This document shows, one piece after another, positions 35,201 to 45,205 of a DNA stretch of 64,000 nucleotides. Below the pieces are notes generated by a model. The model saw only the letters and a list, made by a program, of their open reading frames with translations, was not told the DNA's origin and did not search any database. The translations under genes were made by a program, and so were the position numbers. Origin of the DNA: Amoebophrya sp. A120 (lineage: Eukaryota > Sar > Dinophyceae > Syndiniales > Amoebophryaceae). The stretch covers positions 5,985,860 through 6,049,859 of the forward strand of contig CAJINV010000001.1 of NCBI GenBank assembly GCA_905178155.1. The letters are read 5' to 3'. Each line of letters begins with the position of its first letter. The stretch's first letter is position 1.

Positions 35201-38049
35201 TTATTGCCATGATCACAGTCACAGATGACAAAAATATCTTTCTACCAGACCCGGGCATCACAACATTTGTTCCCGTGCATAGCGCGAGTTCCACTACCTC
35301 AACGACTACCGTTCCTGCGGACCCCGGTGGCCCCCTAGCCGCACCTCTGGTCGGCGGCCTCGGGGCCCTCTTGTTGCTGCTCCTGCTTTTGCTGTTGTTG
35401 TGTTGCGGCAAGAAGGAGGAGGAAGCCGCGAGGGAGGCGGCGCCGCTTTCGGCGGGAGAGGAGGGCGACCGGGGGTGGGATTACAACCCCGCGGTCGCGG
35501 CACTGGAGCTGAATCTGGGGGACTGCGAGAAGGCGCTGGTGGGTGCCGGGCTCACGGCGGCGTACGCGGCTTCCGCCGCCCGGCGCCTGGCCGGGGCGGA
35601 CAAGGACCACCAGAAGTTAGAAAAGCCGACGACGGAGGGGGACCTGCACGCCATGCAGCAACTGGGGATGGAGTTTGACCTCGACGACGGCGTGGAGATC
35701 GGGTTTCTGCGCGGCATGATGCGGAAGGCCTACGCGAAGCGGAAGAAAGACAAGGTCAGCCTGGGCACGGCGCTGCTGGACTGCGGGCAGGACGTGAGTG
35801 CAGCGGAGACGGTCCTGCGGTACCACGGCATGACGGCTGCGGGCGCGCGGCGGGTTGCCAAACACGCCGCCAGCCCGGTCCTCGACGCGGAGCTGCTGGA
35901 CCTGGACGACGGCGACCTGAGCGCGGAGGACGCACAGGTGCTGCGTGACCTGGGTCTGCCCGACGCCGCAAGCATATCGGCCGGCGCGCTGCGCAAGATG
36001 TTGCGCAAACACGCGGGGGAGGCGGGGAACAACGACGAGGAAGACGAGTTTTCCACCTTGAAATTTGACTTTGCCGTGGTCGAAACCGCGTTGCGGAGCG
36101 CGGGACTGACGCCCGCGTTTGCCAAGAAGTTGGCGAAGCAGGTGGCGAACAGAGCCGTGGAAAACGATGACGAGCTCCTGAAGCCGGAGAGCAAGCAGGA
36201 CGCGTCTATCCTGGCGCGGGTGGGGCTCGACTTTGGGGAGACCGAGCGCGTCGGACGGGTGCGAGACTTTTTTGACAAGGTTGCCAAAACCCAGGGCAAG
36301 AAAACCCAGACCCTGCGCGCCTGCCCGCTAGAAGAAGCGGAGGAGCGCTTTCTGGAGGCGGGGTTCACGCAACGGTCGGCGGGCTTCCTCGCGGCAACGC
36401 TCGTGCGCAAGGCTCGCGACGCGGAGGACGTGCTGGCGCTGTCGCCGGAGGAGCGGGCGGAACTCGGCGCCGAGGGACAGGACGCGACACTGCTCGGTGA
36501 GATCGAGCAGGCGCACGCGTTTTTTGGTTTCGCGTACCGGACCAAGGGGGGCAAGACGACTCCGGGTGTGCAGGCACGCACCGTGGACGAGGCCCGGGGG
36601 CAACTGATGGAGACCGGGTTCTCCGAGAGGGCCGCGGGCTGGCTGGCCAAGAACATGGTGAAGAAGACGCGCGAGGCCGAGGCGGACCTGGCGCTCTCGG
36701 CGGAGGACCGGCGCGAGCTGAGCGCCGAGGGCAACGACGCGAAGCTGCTCGGCGAGGTGGAGCGGGCCAATGCTTTTACGGGCTTCGTGTACGACAAAGC
36801 GGACCAGAAGGGCGCGCACAAGTTGCAAACCTGCACGGCGGAGGAGTCGCGGGGCCGGTTCGTCGAGGCGGGGTTCTCCAAGCGGGTGGCGGGCCTGCTT
36901 GCGTCCAAGTTGCACAAGAAAGCGGCCCGCACCGGGTTGGACCTGGCGCTGTCGGCGGCGGAGCGGCGCGAGCTTGCCGCGGAAGGGCACGACCTGGAGG
37001 TTCTTCAGGAGGTGGAGCGCGCCAAGGGGTGGGCCGAATTCGCCTACCGCCCCGGCAAGCAAGGCGGCCACAGTCTCGAGGTGCGCACCAAGGAGGAGAG
37101 CCGCGAGCTCCTCGTGGAGGCGGGGTTTTCTGACCGGGCCGCCGGCATTCTGTCCGCGCAACTGATAAAAAAGGCCCGCAAGGTGGATCTGTCCCTGACG
37201 GCGAAGGATCGGAAGGACCTCAACGCGGGGGAGCAGGATCTCCTCCTCCTCGGGAAGCTGGAGAAGGCGGAGTCCTGGCTGAGTTTTGCGTACGCGGAGA
37301 AGCCCGTGGCCCCGGCTATCGATCTCCGGGCGCTCGCAGCGGCGGAGTTCGGCGGCACGGAGACGGTCGCCGCCTTCGCAATGTTTCAAAAGGCCATGCC
37401 GCCCCGGAAGCGGTACCCCAAGGGCGTCAAGCAGGCGGCTGCGTCCGACGGCAGCGAGGAAGACGACGATGACGACGACGACGACGAGGAGGACGAAGCG
37501 AGCTCCGAGGACGAGCGAGACAGCAAAGGGAAAGTGAAGAGCAGCATCGCGAAGAAGAAGGGCAGCAAAAGGGCACAGGCTCGCAGCCGCAGCGGGTCGT
37601 CCACGCGGAGCAAGGGAAAGAAGACCGCGCGGGCACTGCCGAAGAAAAGCCCAGCCAAGCCGAAGGCGAAAGTTGCGGCGCTCCCGCCGGGTCTGCTTGG
37701 CGAGGCGGAGGCCGCGCTGCAGGCGATTGGGTTCACGCGGCGGCAGGCGCAGCTGATCGGGCAGAAGATAGCCGGCACCGCGGCGGACGACTTGGGCTCG
37801 GACGCGGTCACTCTGACCGACGAAGAGCTGCAGATTGCGCAAAAGGGCCTCAACGGGGCCGCAATTCTGGACCTGCAGGACCTGGTGTGCGAGCTGGTGC
37901 AGCAGAAAGCCTCGTTCTTCAAGGAGTACCAAGGTGGAGAGGAAGAAGCGCATGATGAAAACGAAAAAGACGAGGGCCAGCAGATCTCTATTCTAGCGAG
38001 TGCCCGCCGCGGCAAGAAGAAGGCCAAACCGAAGAAACGGGGAAGATAA
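29287..38049 (+). CDS. VWA receptor-like membrane protein 2 (Cys-rich stalk, three A and four B repeats)
   Basis: Proposed exons: 29287-29752, 29938-30971, 31277-~31828, ~32366-33190, 33601-~33970, ~34450-34903 and 35284-38049. The start (29287 or in-frame ATG 29296) precedes SALLLQLAGPSIVFHQLY...GLVWGYTL, the family's hydrophobic segment plus YTL. The VWA domain (YVRTLTGGVTKNVLLALDRSGSM, about 30712-30780; VVVMTDEEF) is split by an intron after VEDW. The stalk has an EGF-like module (DVCVCNN-VNETANLVSCP...CHDGYEI), a Cys-rich part (SCCTQGCKAPD) and two copies of a complement-control-like pattern (NASCSIGYTGAPFFYC..GGC; NAVCAKNFTGTPKFWC..AGC). One membrane helix (about 35330-35405) is followed by WDYNP, three A repeats, four B repeats, AIDLRAL...FQKAMPPRK, an acidic/Lys linker, module C, ISILA and a KKxK-rich tail. 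Exon limits at 31828, 33970 and 34450 are approximate. Confidence 0.7.
29753..29937 (+). other. Intron 1 of VWA protein 2 (GT-AG)
   Basis: GTGAGT ... AATAAG keeps frame (KTLLSLHTADE). CCTTGC is also present at both borders (29747-29752 and 29941-29946), giving an alternative repeat-based joint (KTLHTADE). Confidence 0.65.
30972..31276 (+). other. Intron 2 of VWA protein 2 (GT-AG), inside the VWA domain
   Basis: GTATCC ... GCATAG, phase 0. The joint VEDW-CLNDIVP aligns with AAKQWLAGIVP in the fourth paralog. The other three paralogs have no intron at this place. Confidence 0.7.
31829..32365. other. Intron 3 of VWA protein 2, direct repeat AATGG
   Basis: AATGG stands at 31824-31828 and 32361-32365. 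The edges carry a weak inverted repeat (AAAATTTTCGTTTTC against GAAAACGAAATTTTCC). Repeat-based joining is in frame (AYQ-WLRKRNF). The conserved part resumes at NIAAKFDG, so the true right end may lie up to about 50 bases further. Confidence 0.5.
33191..33600 (+). other. Intron 4 of VWA protein 2 (GT-AG)
   Basis: GTATCG ... TGGACAG, phase 0. The joint CVCNN-VNETANLVSC rebuilds the EGF-like module seen unbroken at about 59073-59130 in the fourth paralog (CLCNNGDVNETPSSC). Confidence 0.8.
34904..35283. mobile_element. Diverged introner of the GTCTGGGTCTGG superfamily, direct repeat TAGC
   Basis: Left arm ATGCAAACATTGCTGTGGGTC and right arm CCAGACCCGGGCATCACAAC followed by ATTTGTT are a decayed version of the family arms. 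TAGC occurs at 34900-34903 and 35280-35283. The joint HEIS-ASSTTSTTT is in frame and just precedes the membrane helix. Confidence 0.65.
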
Positions 38050-40165
38050 ATTTTTACAACTTGTTGATGTTGATGTCGACAAACACAGCGGCGAGTTCAA
38101 AAGAACGATTCATCGCTACTATGTGACATTCAACTCCAATCCTCGCGGATGTGAGTGATGAGCATGTCAGATTTCAATTTCTTCACAAGACATCATAGAC
38201 ACACGAACTGCCATTTTTTAGTTTTCTTTTCTTTGTATTGTACTGTTCAAGTCGACATGCCGTTCCCTATCTACAAATTCGAGTTCAACACGACCAAAAT
38301 TAGAATATGTAAAATCAATCTAAGTATTTCTACCTTGTAACCCCATAGATAAGATCAATCCTTCGTTACCGTTTTTCTGAAAATCGTAGCACCTTGTTGA
38401 GCGCTGCAGGAGCATAAAGTGAAAAATTAGTAGTATTTTAGAAATACTACTAACAAGCATAAAGTAAAACAAATTTAGCATGCAAGTGTTTCAAGTTTCT
38501 CACATGTCACATGTTGACTTTGAACATGACCCCGAAAAAGTAAAAGAAAAGACAAAGACTAAGATTGCTTGACGCCGCAGAAATTTCTACCCCCACGACC
38601 CACCTGAGATCAAACCCAAAGTGATATTTTTGCCGTTGTGCTTTATTCTCCTTGAGCTTGAGCCCATACGCGCAGGAAACGGAATAGGAAAGCACCGCTC
38701 GCCTTGTAATGGAAAGTGGGCGCGGTGTTTTTTGCTTCGTTTTGTGCCGAAGGACGAGAAAGAAGTCGGCAAGAATGCATCTCCGAAATCCGCCGCGTTT
38801 CACTCATCGGATTTTAATGCAGCTTTGTATAACAGGAAATGGAAAACGAAAAGGATAAGGAATAGGATTAGGAAGCGGAAAAGTTGAGAATGTCGTTCGT
38901 AAGTACAACTTGTCCGTCGTTCTGATGCTCTGAAAATTGACGTCTTTGCAATTTGGTTTTCGTCTTAGTCGTGCAGGATTTCCAAATTCGTGCAAGCAGA
39001 ACATGAAGATAAGACCAAAAAGAACGAGCCCCTCTACTTTCGTCCTGTTTCCATTGCCACTCATTTGTATTATTCGCTTTCTGTTCGTTTCGTCTTCGTA
39101 GTTCGTTTGCAGGCAGTGCGTTTCGTCGTTGTTGGATGCCTTAAATCGTTCACGGACTTCGTGTGTACATGTTCACCAGGAACACTCGGGCCTGTTTATT
39201 GAATGAGCATGACGCCTCTTGCTGCAGTATCGATTTTACTGCAAAACTTCCTGCTTTAGTAACTTTTCGGATATAAAAATCAATGGTTTTAGGTCGTAAA
39301 CTATCGTCGCGAAAAAAGTAAGTCTTACATCTTGTAGAAGTCAGCTTTAGCCAGTCTATCCGCTTTATCTTTCAGTTAGTCTCAGGCAAAGGTCTCACAT
39401 TTTCTTCATTCACTTTGCTGCAGGAGCTCTACCACTGGACGTTTTGTGCTCTCCGCTGCGTCGCCGCTTCGACTTCACGCACTCAGGCCTTCGTCCTGTT
39501 TTTCAAAAAATAAATCTGCCATCAATCTTGAGCACTTACTAATGTTATTCGTTGTAACTCGCATATTTTATTGTGTACACAGCAACATGATGTTCTTTTT
39601 TTCTGGCTTTGACATCTCACCACTCTTCACACTACACGACTCATTGTTACATGTAGTCATGTTCTGGGGCACTTTTACTTGGACTTGGAGTTATAAAGTA
39701 AGACTCTTCGTCGACTGTAGAGGATGGAAAAAAAAATTTTTTGTTGGGGAAATTGTGACTAAACTGTTTAAATTATAAGGACAAGCTGTTGAGTTTGAGT
39801 TTCCTAATGAAAAAATAAAAACCCTCTTCTCAGGTCGTTCTCGTTGATCTATTGGAGCTACGAATAGGCCGACATCGATCCGTGGGGAGTGGACTTCGTA
39901 AAAGGAATTCGCAAGCACTCGGCGTAGTTCTCACAAAAAAAAAGGGGGTCGTGTCTTTCATATGTATGTTGCAGATGCTGAGTTGGTTGTTATGTGGCTT
40001 TTGCCGCTTCGTATTGATGACTCAAAGCCTGCATTTTCTTATCATGCCGCTTCACGCTAGGCACTACATTGTGACGGACTCTCCTTTTTTTTTTTTTTGC
40101 CCTCTTCCTTGCAGACCTGCATTCGGCTCATTCAATGAGAAAATAAAGCGATAAAGAAAAGAACG
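38050..40165. other. Spacer before the retrotransposon
   Basis: AT-rich, with no supported gene. Includes a hairpin (38428-38452) between direct repeats GCATAAAGT(G/A)AAA at about 38412 and 38457. The part nearest 40165, with a T-run at about 40086-40099, may be 5' UTR of the retrotransposon; no upstream ORF1 is apparent. Confidence 0.4.
38428..38452. repeat. Small hairpin between direct repeats
   Basis: TAGTAGTATTT and AAATACTACTA pair around a few loop bases. The hairpin lies between two copies of GCATAAAGT(G/A)AAA. It could be a tiny palindromic insertion; no function is claimed. Confidence 0.5.
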
Positions 40166-43100
40166 ATGCTAGACCCGGACTACCGCGACGACGCTGACGC
40201 CCCCGAGGACCCCACGTCCGTCGGCATCACCGATTCGGCGATCGTGTTCCGTAGCCTGTACTGGAACATGCGGGGAATAAAAAACCGGAAACGGACGGAC
40301 CGCCTAATTGCCGCAACGGCGCCGCGGTTTGAAGACTACGCCGAGGTGAACTGCTCCGCGGTCCCCAAGTCGGAATTTTCCAAGCAATTCCGGAAATTAA
40401 ACACGTTCTACAAGAAGCTGTACGCGACTGATGTGGATCTGCTGGGGAACATTGTGGTGGGCGGGATTTTCGGCACGGAAGTGGACGCGCCTGGTAGCAA
40501 CGTTGCTCCCACAGCTGTCGACGCCTTCAAATGTTGGAACATCTTGAGCTACGACCAGCAGACTGACGCCATCCAAACCTTCGAAACGGATCCCGACAAT
40601 TTCCTGGCCTTTGCGGCAGCAGGAATCACCTCGGACGAGGTCCTCAAGATTACCATATACACGCCCCCGCGGAAGCGAAAGACCAATAGGTGGGACGCTG
40701 CACACGTGCAGAGACAGTTTACGGAGATGCTACGCGAGTGGACCAAACTGCTCGAACTTTCCAAGCGGATTATCGTTCAGGGCGATTTCAACTTCAACTA
40801 CAGCAGCTTCCCATCTGTCTGCAACCATACAAACTTTTCCAACGACCACTACGAGCTGTACATTGTGCCGCTGATGGAGTGGATCACGATCACCGCAAAC
40901 GCGTCCTTCATCCCATTGAAGGGCCCCACGTGCTACTCTTCTGCAACCTCGCCTTCCACCATCGATGGCATCGCCACCCGGGGTTTTACACATGTCAAGG
41001 CCGAGCGTGTACTCCTCAAAACTGATGGAAACTTCGTATGGCTTGACGACCCGGATGGCGATTACGATGCGGAATTCATCCGCCACTGTTGGGCGGATCA
41101 CATTGCCCTCCTGGGGACGTTTGAGTACGACACCACCGCCACGCCGGGCATGAACACGGGCCCACATCCCGACACGGATCCCGCAGCCGAGCCTGCCCGC
41201 CCCCCCACGCCTGCCATCCCCACAGGAACGGACGCGAGCAACTTCCTCGGTCGCTACGAGGATTGCCAGGTTCATGATGACCAGATCAACTTTTTTTTGA
41301 AAACTCGAGCGGGTGGCGCGCAGAACTTCGCTACAACCATCACGCCCGCTTCTGAAAAAGAAGCCTTCCCTCCGAGTAGCGGTATACGAATAGCTATGAA
41401 GCGGAAAGACGACCGACACGACGCACACACACTACGCCAGGCCCTCTCGGAGTACGCCGCCACACGGCCGCCACCGAGGAACAGCATCCTGGCCTTCGAG
41501 CGGTGGGTTGCTTCTGCCATGTGCGCTAGCAGGCTGGTCAAAAAAGCATCGGGGTACAAGAAAGAGAAGAAGGTAGTTGCGGGGGGAGATGCTGGGGTTG
41601 GGAATGATGAGGCCCCACCATTTCCGGATGGGCCTGTGGACAATCGCGACGACGTTTCCGAGGCCCACTGTGCCGTCCTGCCTTTCGAAGACGACGACCC
41701 GGGCCCAGATCCCGCGGGACGAGACGACTCCGCTGTTGCTGCGCTCGGCGGCAGCGAAGATGTAGATGAGGACTACCGTGAAGCGCGGGAAAGCTTGGCG
41801 TTTTGGGACTGGAGTGTAGGAAGTAACTGTGGTACAGGACAGGACGACGGCCTACAACTTGCAGATGATGAAAAAAGGGAAATACAAAAACTGTTCGGCA
41901 ACACAGCAAAAATCCGGGAGAAAGTCTGCGGCAGCCGCAAGGGGGAGCCGTTACCGCCGCTCCACGAACTTTTCGACGGCGACACCGTGTATACCGGTTT
42001 GGCGAACGTCATCGTGGCTGTGATGCGTTCCCACATCATCAAGGGCGATGTGCTGCGGACCTGGTTTGGCGAGCCCGCCGACATCTCCCCGGATCTCCTC
42101 ACCACCATCAAGGAGCAGCTATCCGCGGTAGCAAAAACGGTCCCCCCACTTACGGTCAGCCTCGCACAGGTCCGTAACTTCCTAGCGGACGCAAACCCGG
42201 AACTGCGAGGGCCTACCGGCGTCCGGCTCAAGTGTTATGCCGCATGCTCCGACGAGGTCTTATTGGCGTACGTTGACGCCGTGAACCATCTCCTACTGCG
42301 GTTTCAATCGGTGGGTGCGAGATACAGCACCGGCCTTATCGATGACGAGCTCAAGATTCTGCTGGTCGAGTTACTGGGTAAAGGAGGCAAAGTTACACAA
42401 CTAAAAAAGGTGCGAACTATCTGCCGCGGGGCACCGGGAATCCGCATCGCCGCTGGTGTCCTCGGGCGTGAGTTATTGCAGCTTGCGGAGGCGTTTTGTG
42501 TGTGGGGCGTAACAGGCGCTGGATCCCGACCGAACTCGGCACTAGCGCTGTCGATCCTTCGTGTCATCGATGTACAACTGCAAGCCACCGCGACCCGCTT
42601 CTACGTCCAAATCAGCGAAGACATATGCAATTACTTTAATTGTATACCACTACTCTACCTGCTGACGACGATGCGGCGCGCGATGCCCCATCCGACACTC
42701 CTACAGTTTTGCTTGTCCCTCAACATCGGAAAAAAAGTTATCGGGCGCAACGGCAGCAGCTTCGCGGTTGTGGACAAATTTAGCGGGGGCATCCAGGGTT
42801 GCACTTTTGTGATGTTCGCGGGCATCGCTCTGCAGGCCCGGGTCAACCACCTCGTCCGGCTCTTCATCCTGGCGTGTTACTCTCCGGCGACGCGCCGCCT
42901 GGAAACCGCGCGGATCCTCCGTGCCGGGAACGCTCTACTGCGCGACCTGCAAAAACTCCATCACGATGCAAAAACCTGGACTCCCTACTCCTCCGCTGAT
43001 GTCGCTGGACACTTTGCAAACCCCGGCTCACCGGCCTCCGTCCGTTTCCCGCACTTCAATATCTTCGATACTTCAGGCACCACCTACCTCGAGAGCATCC

Positions 43101-45205
43101 TTGTTCAGGAAGGGACTTCGGAGACCGCGCTGGCGGACCTCATCGCCGTGGTGGACGACAAGGCCATCCTGATTCTCGCGCACATCGATGACAAGACAAA
43201 TGGCAACCTGGGGCGTTTATTCGAGTTCCTGGCCAAAGCTACAGAGCTCTGCTTTCGACACACCGGGCAGTTCTTCTCGCAATCAAAATACGAGATGGTG
43301 ACCGGGTCGCCGTACTGGAGCGACGAAAAGTGCGAGAAGCACTTAGAGGCGATGCGCGAACTCGCCGTGAAATACCTCAACCCCTTCGGCTGTTGCCCCT
43401 CGGTCAGCCTGTCCACGAAATTTCTCGGCTTCCTGTTCAACGCGGGGCAGACTTCGCGGGCGGTGCTCTATAACCAGATCGCCCACCGCCTAAAGTACTC
43501 ACGTGTTTCGGCCGAGCTCGTCTACAAACACATGCGAAAAATGAACGGGGCGCAGGTGCGGACACTTTGCATCTGGGCATTCCTCTCCTGCGTGCTGCAC
43601 CTCCTTGCTGTGGCTGTTCGGGTGTTCGATGACGCCGCCTGGACCGAGCTACTTTTCAGCCTCTCCCACGCTATCGGCGAATTTGTCGGCTTTACCAGCG
43701 ATGACTTGAAATATTTGCTCCAGGCAAACCAAGTTGCGCGGGACGATTTGCACAAGATTATATTTAGCAAAAAGGTGATGTGCATGGTGGACCCACGCCT
43801 CATGGCGTGCAGGATTCTACGCAAGGGGGCTGCGAAGTGGACGGCGATTAGCCGGTCAGTTTCGGTCGTGCCGTACGCCACTACGTCGGTTTTCGCTTCC
43901 TCCGATCCCCACCGCTGGTCCGGCTTCGATGCGAAGCAGCAAACCGTGCTTCAAGATATCGCCGATGCGGACGCGTACCTGTCCGAGCTCCTCAAGGACG
44001 TTGCGCCCCCTGTCAAGTCATGTGTTGCATTGGGCAGACACTACCCGGACCCTGCGGACGCCGACGCCTCCCTCCGCGCCGCTGAAGACGTTGCAGCGAA
44101 AATTGCCGACCGTCTGCCCTCGCGAAGCCTGCTTGTGCCACTACCTGTTACCTCCGACCCCGCCACCTCCTCACTAGCGCGCAACTACCCCCCACCGAAG
44201 TCCCTTCCGGCTACGTGTGCTCCATTCCGCTGTCCCAAGGGCGCTTTTGAGTTCATCTTGGACAAGGAATGTGAACTTGTCGTCCTGTGTGAAGGGAGGC
44301 CGACTTTGCGGTACACCACGACCGACCACTACGAGATCTGCTGTCCGAAGACGCGAAACGCGGCGCGATACTTGGCCCTGGTTTGCCATGCGATTCATCA
44401 GATCCTGTTGTGTCCGGATGTGCAGATGGGACAGCCACAGCTGTTTATTTACGACCTGTCCACCAACGCCTGCCGCGACCTCGTGAACTACAGACAATTG
44501 TGGTTGCAGCTCTGGTGCTGGCCGGGTGTGGTGAAAATTTTCGATGGGCCGCCACGGGGTGAGCGAAAGCTCGACGCTCCCAGCACGAATGTCCGGAATT
44601 CTCGATCCACCATTTTGGAGCTTGCCGCCAGAGATGTTGGCGTGAGCTGGCCGATTCGCGACTACCCGTCCGTGCCCATCGACTTCAAGACCATCACTGA
44701 CCACCTCCATGCGGCTCATTTCCGGAACCGCGTACACCTGGCATTCAAGAAAACAAAGCCGGACGCGGCGACAAGCGGCGGCGCCACAGGCAGCCAGGCC
44801 GCTGGGTCACAAGATATCGCGTCGTCCACGATTCCCGCTGGACCCGGGCCCCCATCTGCCGCTGCCGACACGGGTCGCAATGTCCAGATCGAGTCGCAGA
44901 CCGAAGCCCCCGCGGATGGCGCATCAGCTGCACATGGACGCGCGCAACCGGTCGCAAGCTCCATCATGCCCCCTCCTTTGCCGGCCGAACCGCTCTCACA
45001 GCCGATGCCCCCCCAAGCCCGACCACAAACCGGCGCACCACGATCACGGAACGTCAAGGCCCCTGCGAAACCGGCCCAGAAGCAGACCAGCGCCAGTACT
45101 AGCACCACAGGAGCCGTGATGAAATCCGATGTCAAAAACAAAACCGGCTCCGCCAGGGCGAAGAAGAATAAGCGGGTGGAGCCCGCTCCACAGCCACTCG
45201 CCTGA
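40166..45205 (+). CDS. Non-LTR retrotransposon polyprotein (APE-like endonuclease plus reverse transcriptase)
   Basis: A single intact 1679-codon frame, the longest in the window, with codon use unlike its neighbours. N-terminal endonuclease/exonuclease/phosphatase motifs: SLYWNMRGI, YAEVNCS, IVQGDFNF (about 40780), STIDGIATRG and WADHIALLGTF (about 41094-41125). Reverse transcriptase: QISEDICNYFNCIP (motif A Asp), FSGGIQGCTFVMFAG (motif B), LIAVVDDKAILIL (motif C, VVDD instead of the usual YADD, about 43140) and STKFLGFLF. The middle is a long acidic linker. A C-terminal part with IYDLSTNACRDLV might be a degenerate RNase H, which is uncertain. It ends in an Ala/Pro-rich, then Lys-rich tail. 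It would nick target DNA and copy its own RNA in place. No separate ORF1 was found. The intact frame suggests recent activity or recent arrival between VWA paralogs 2 and 3. Confidence 0.88.
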   Translation: MLDPDYRDDADAPEDPTSVGITDSAIVFRSLYWNMRGIKNRKRTDRLIAATAPRFEDYAEVNCSAVPKSEFSKQFRKLNTFYKKLYATDVDLLGNIVVGGIFGTEVDAPGSNVAPTAVDAFKCWNILSYDQQTDAIQTFETDPDNFLAFAAAGITSDEVLKITIYTPPRKRKTNRWDAAHVQRQFTEMLREWTKLLELSKRIIVQGDFNFNYSSFPSVCNHTNFSNDHYELYIVPLMEWITITANASFIPLKGPTCYSSATSPSTIDGIATRGFTHVKAERVLLKTDGNFVWLDDPDGDYDAEFIRHCWADHIALLGTFEYDTTATPGMNTGPHPDTDPAAEPARPPTPAIPTGTDASNFLGRYEDCQVHDDQINFFLKTRAGGAQNFATTITPASEKEAFPPSSGIRIAMKRKDDRHDAHTLRQALSEYAATRPPPRNSILAFERWVASAMCASRLVKKASGYKKEKKVVAGGDAGVGNDEAPPFPDGPVDNRDDVSEAHCAVLPFEDDDPGPDPAGRDDSAVAALGGSEDVDEDYREARESLAFWDWSVGSNCGTGQDDGLQLADDEKREIQKLFGNTAKIREKVCGSRKGEPLPPLHELFDGDTVYTGLANVIVAVMRSHIIKGDVLRTWFGEPADISPDLLTTIKEQLSAVAKTVPPLTVSLAQVRNFLADANPELRGPTGVRLKCYAACSDEVLLAYVDAVNHLLLRFQSVGARYSTGLIDDELKILLVELLGKGGKVTQLKKVRTICRGAPGIRIAAGVLGRELLQLAEAFCVWGVTGAGSRPNSALALSILRVIDVQLQATATRFYVQISEDICNYFNCIPLLYLLTTMRRAMPHPTLLQFCLSLNIGKKVIGRNGSSFAVVDKFSGGIQGCTFVMFAGIALQARVNHLVRLFILACYSPATRRLETARILRAGNALLRDLQKLHHDAKTWTPYSSADVAGHFANPGSPASVRFPHFNIFDTSGTTYLESILVQEGTSETALADLIAVVDDKAILILAHIDDKTNGNLGRLFEFLAKATELCFRHTGQFFSQSKYEMVTGSPYWSDEKCEKHLEAMRELAVKYLNPFGCCPSVSLSTKFLGFLFNAGQTSRAVLYNQIAHRLKYSRVSAELVYKHMRKMNGAQVRTLCIWAFLSCVLHLLAVAVRVFDDAAWTELLFSLSHAIGEFVGFTSDDLKYLLQANQVARDDLHKIIFSKKVMCMVDPRLMACRILRKGAAKWTAISRSVSVVPYATTSVFASSDPHRWSGFDAKQQTVLQDIADADAYLSELLKDVAPPVKSCVALGRHYPDPADADASLRAAEDVAAKIADRLPSRSLLVPLPVTSDPATSSLARNYPPPKSLPATCAPFRCPKGAFEFILDKECELVVLCEGRPTLRYTTTDHYEICCPKTRNAARYLALVCHAIHQILLCPDVQMGQPQLFIYDLSTNACRDLVNYRQLWLQLWCWPGVVKIFDGPPRGERKLDAPSTNVRNSRSTILELAARDVGVSWPIRDYPSVPIDFKTITDHLHAAHFRNRVHLAFKKTKPDAATSGGATGSQAAGSQDIASSTIPAGPGPPSAAADTGRNVQIESQTEAPADGASAAHGRAQPVASSIMPPPLPAEPLSQPMPPQARPQTGAPRSRNVKAPAKPAQKQTSASTSTTGAVMKSDVKNKTGSARAKKNKRVEPAPQPLA
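40166..45205 (+). mobile_element. Non-LTR (LINE-type) retrotransposon, ends not defined
   Basis: Defined by its ORF. The 5' and 3' UTRs and target duplication could not be delimited. The GC-rich stretch 45960-46720 or the (CTGTAT)4 tract at 47347-47370 could mark its 3' side, but this is unproven. Confidence 0.7.

Noticed and set aside
38428-38452. Hairpin as a transcription terminator
   Set aside because: Bacterial-type terminators are not expected in a nuclear genome; kept only as a small palindromic repeat.
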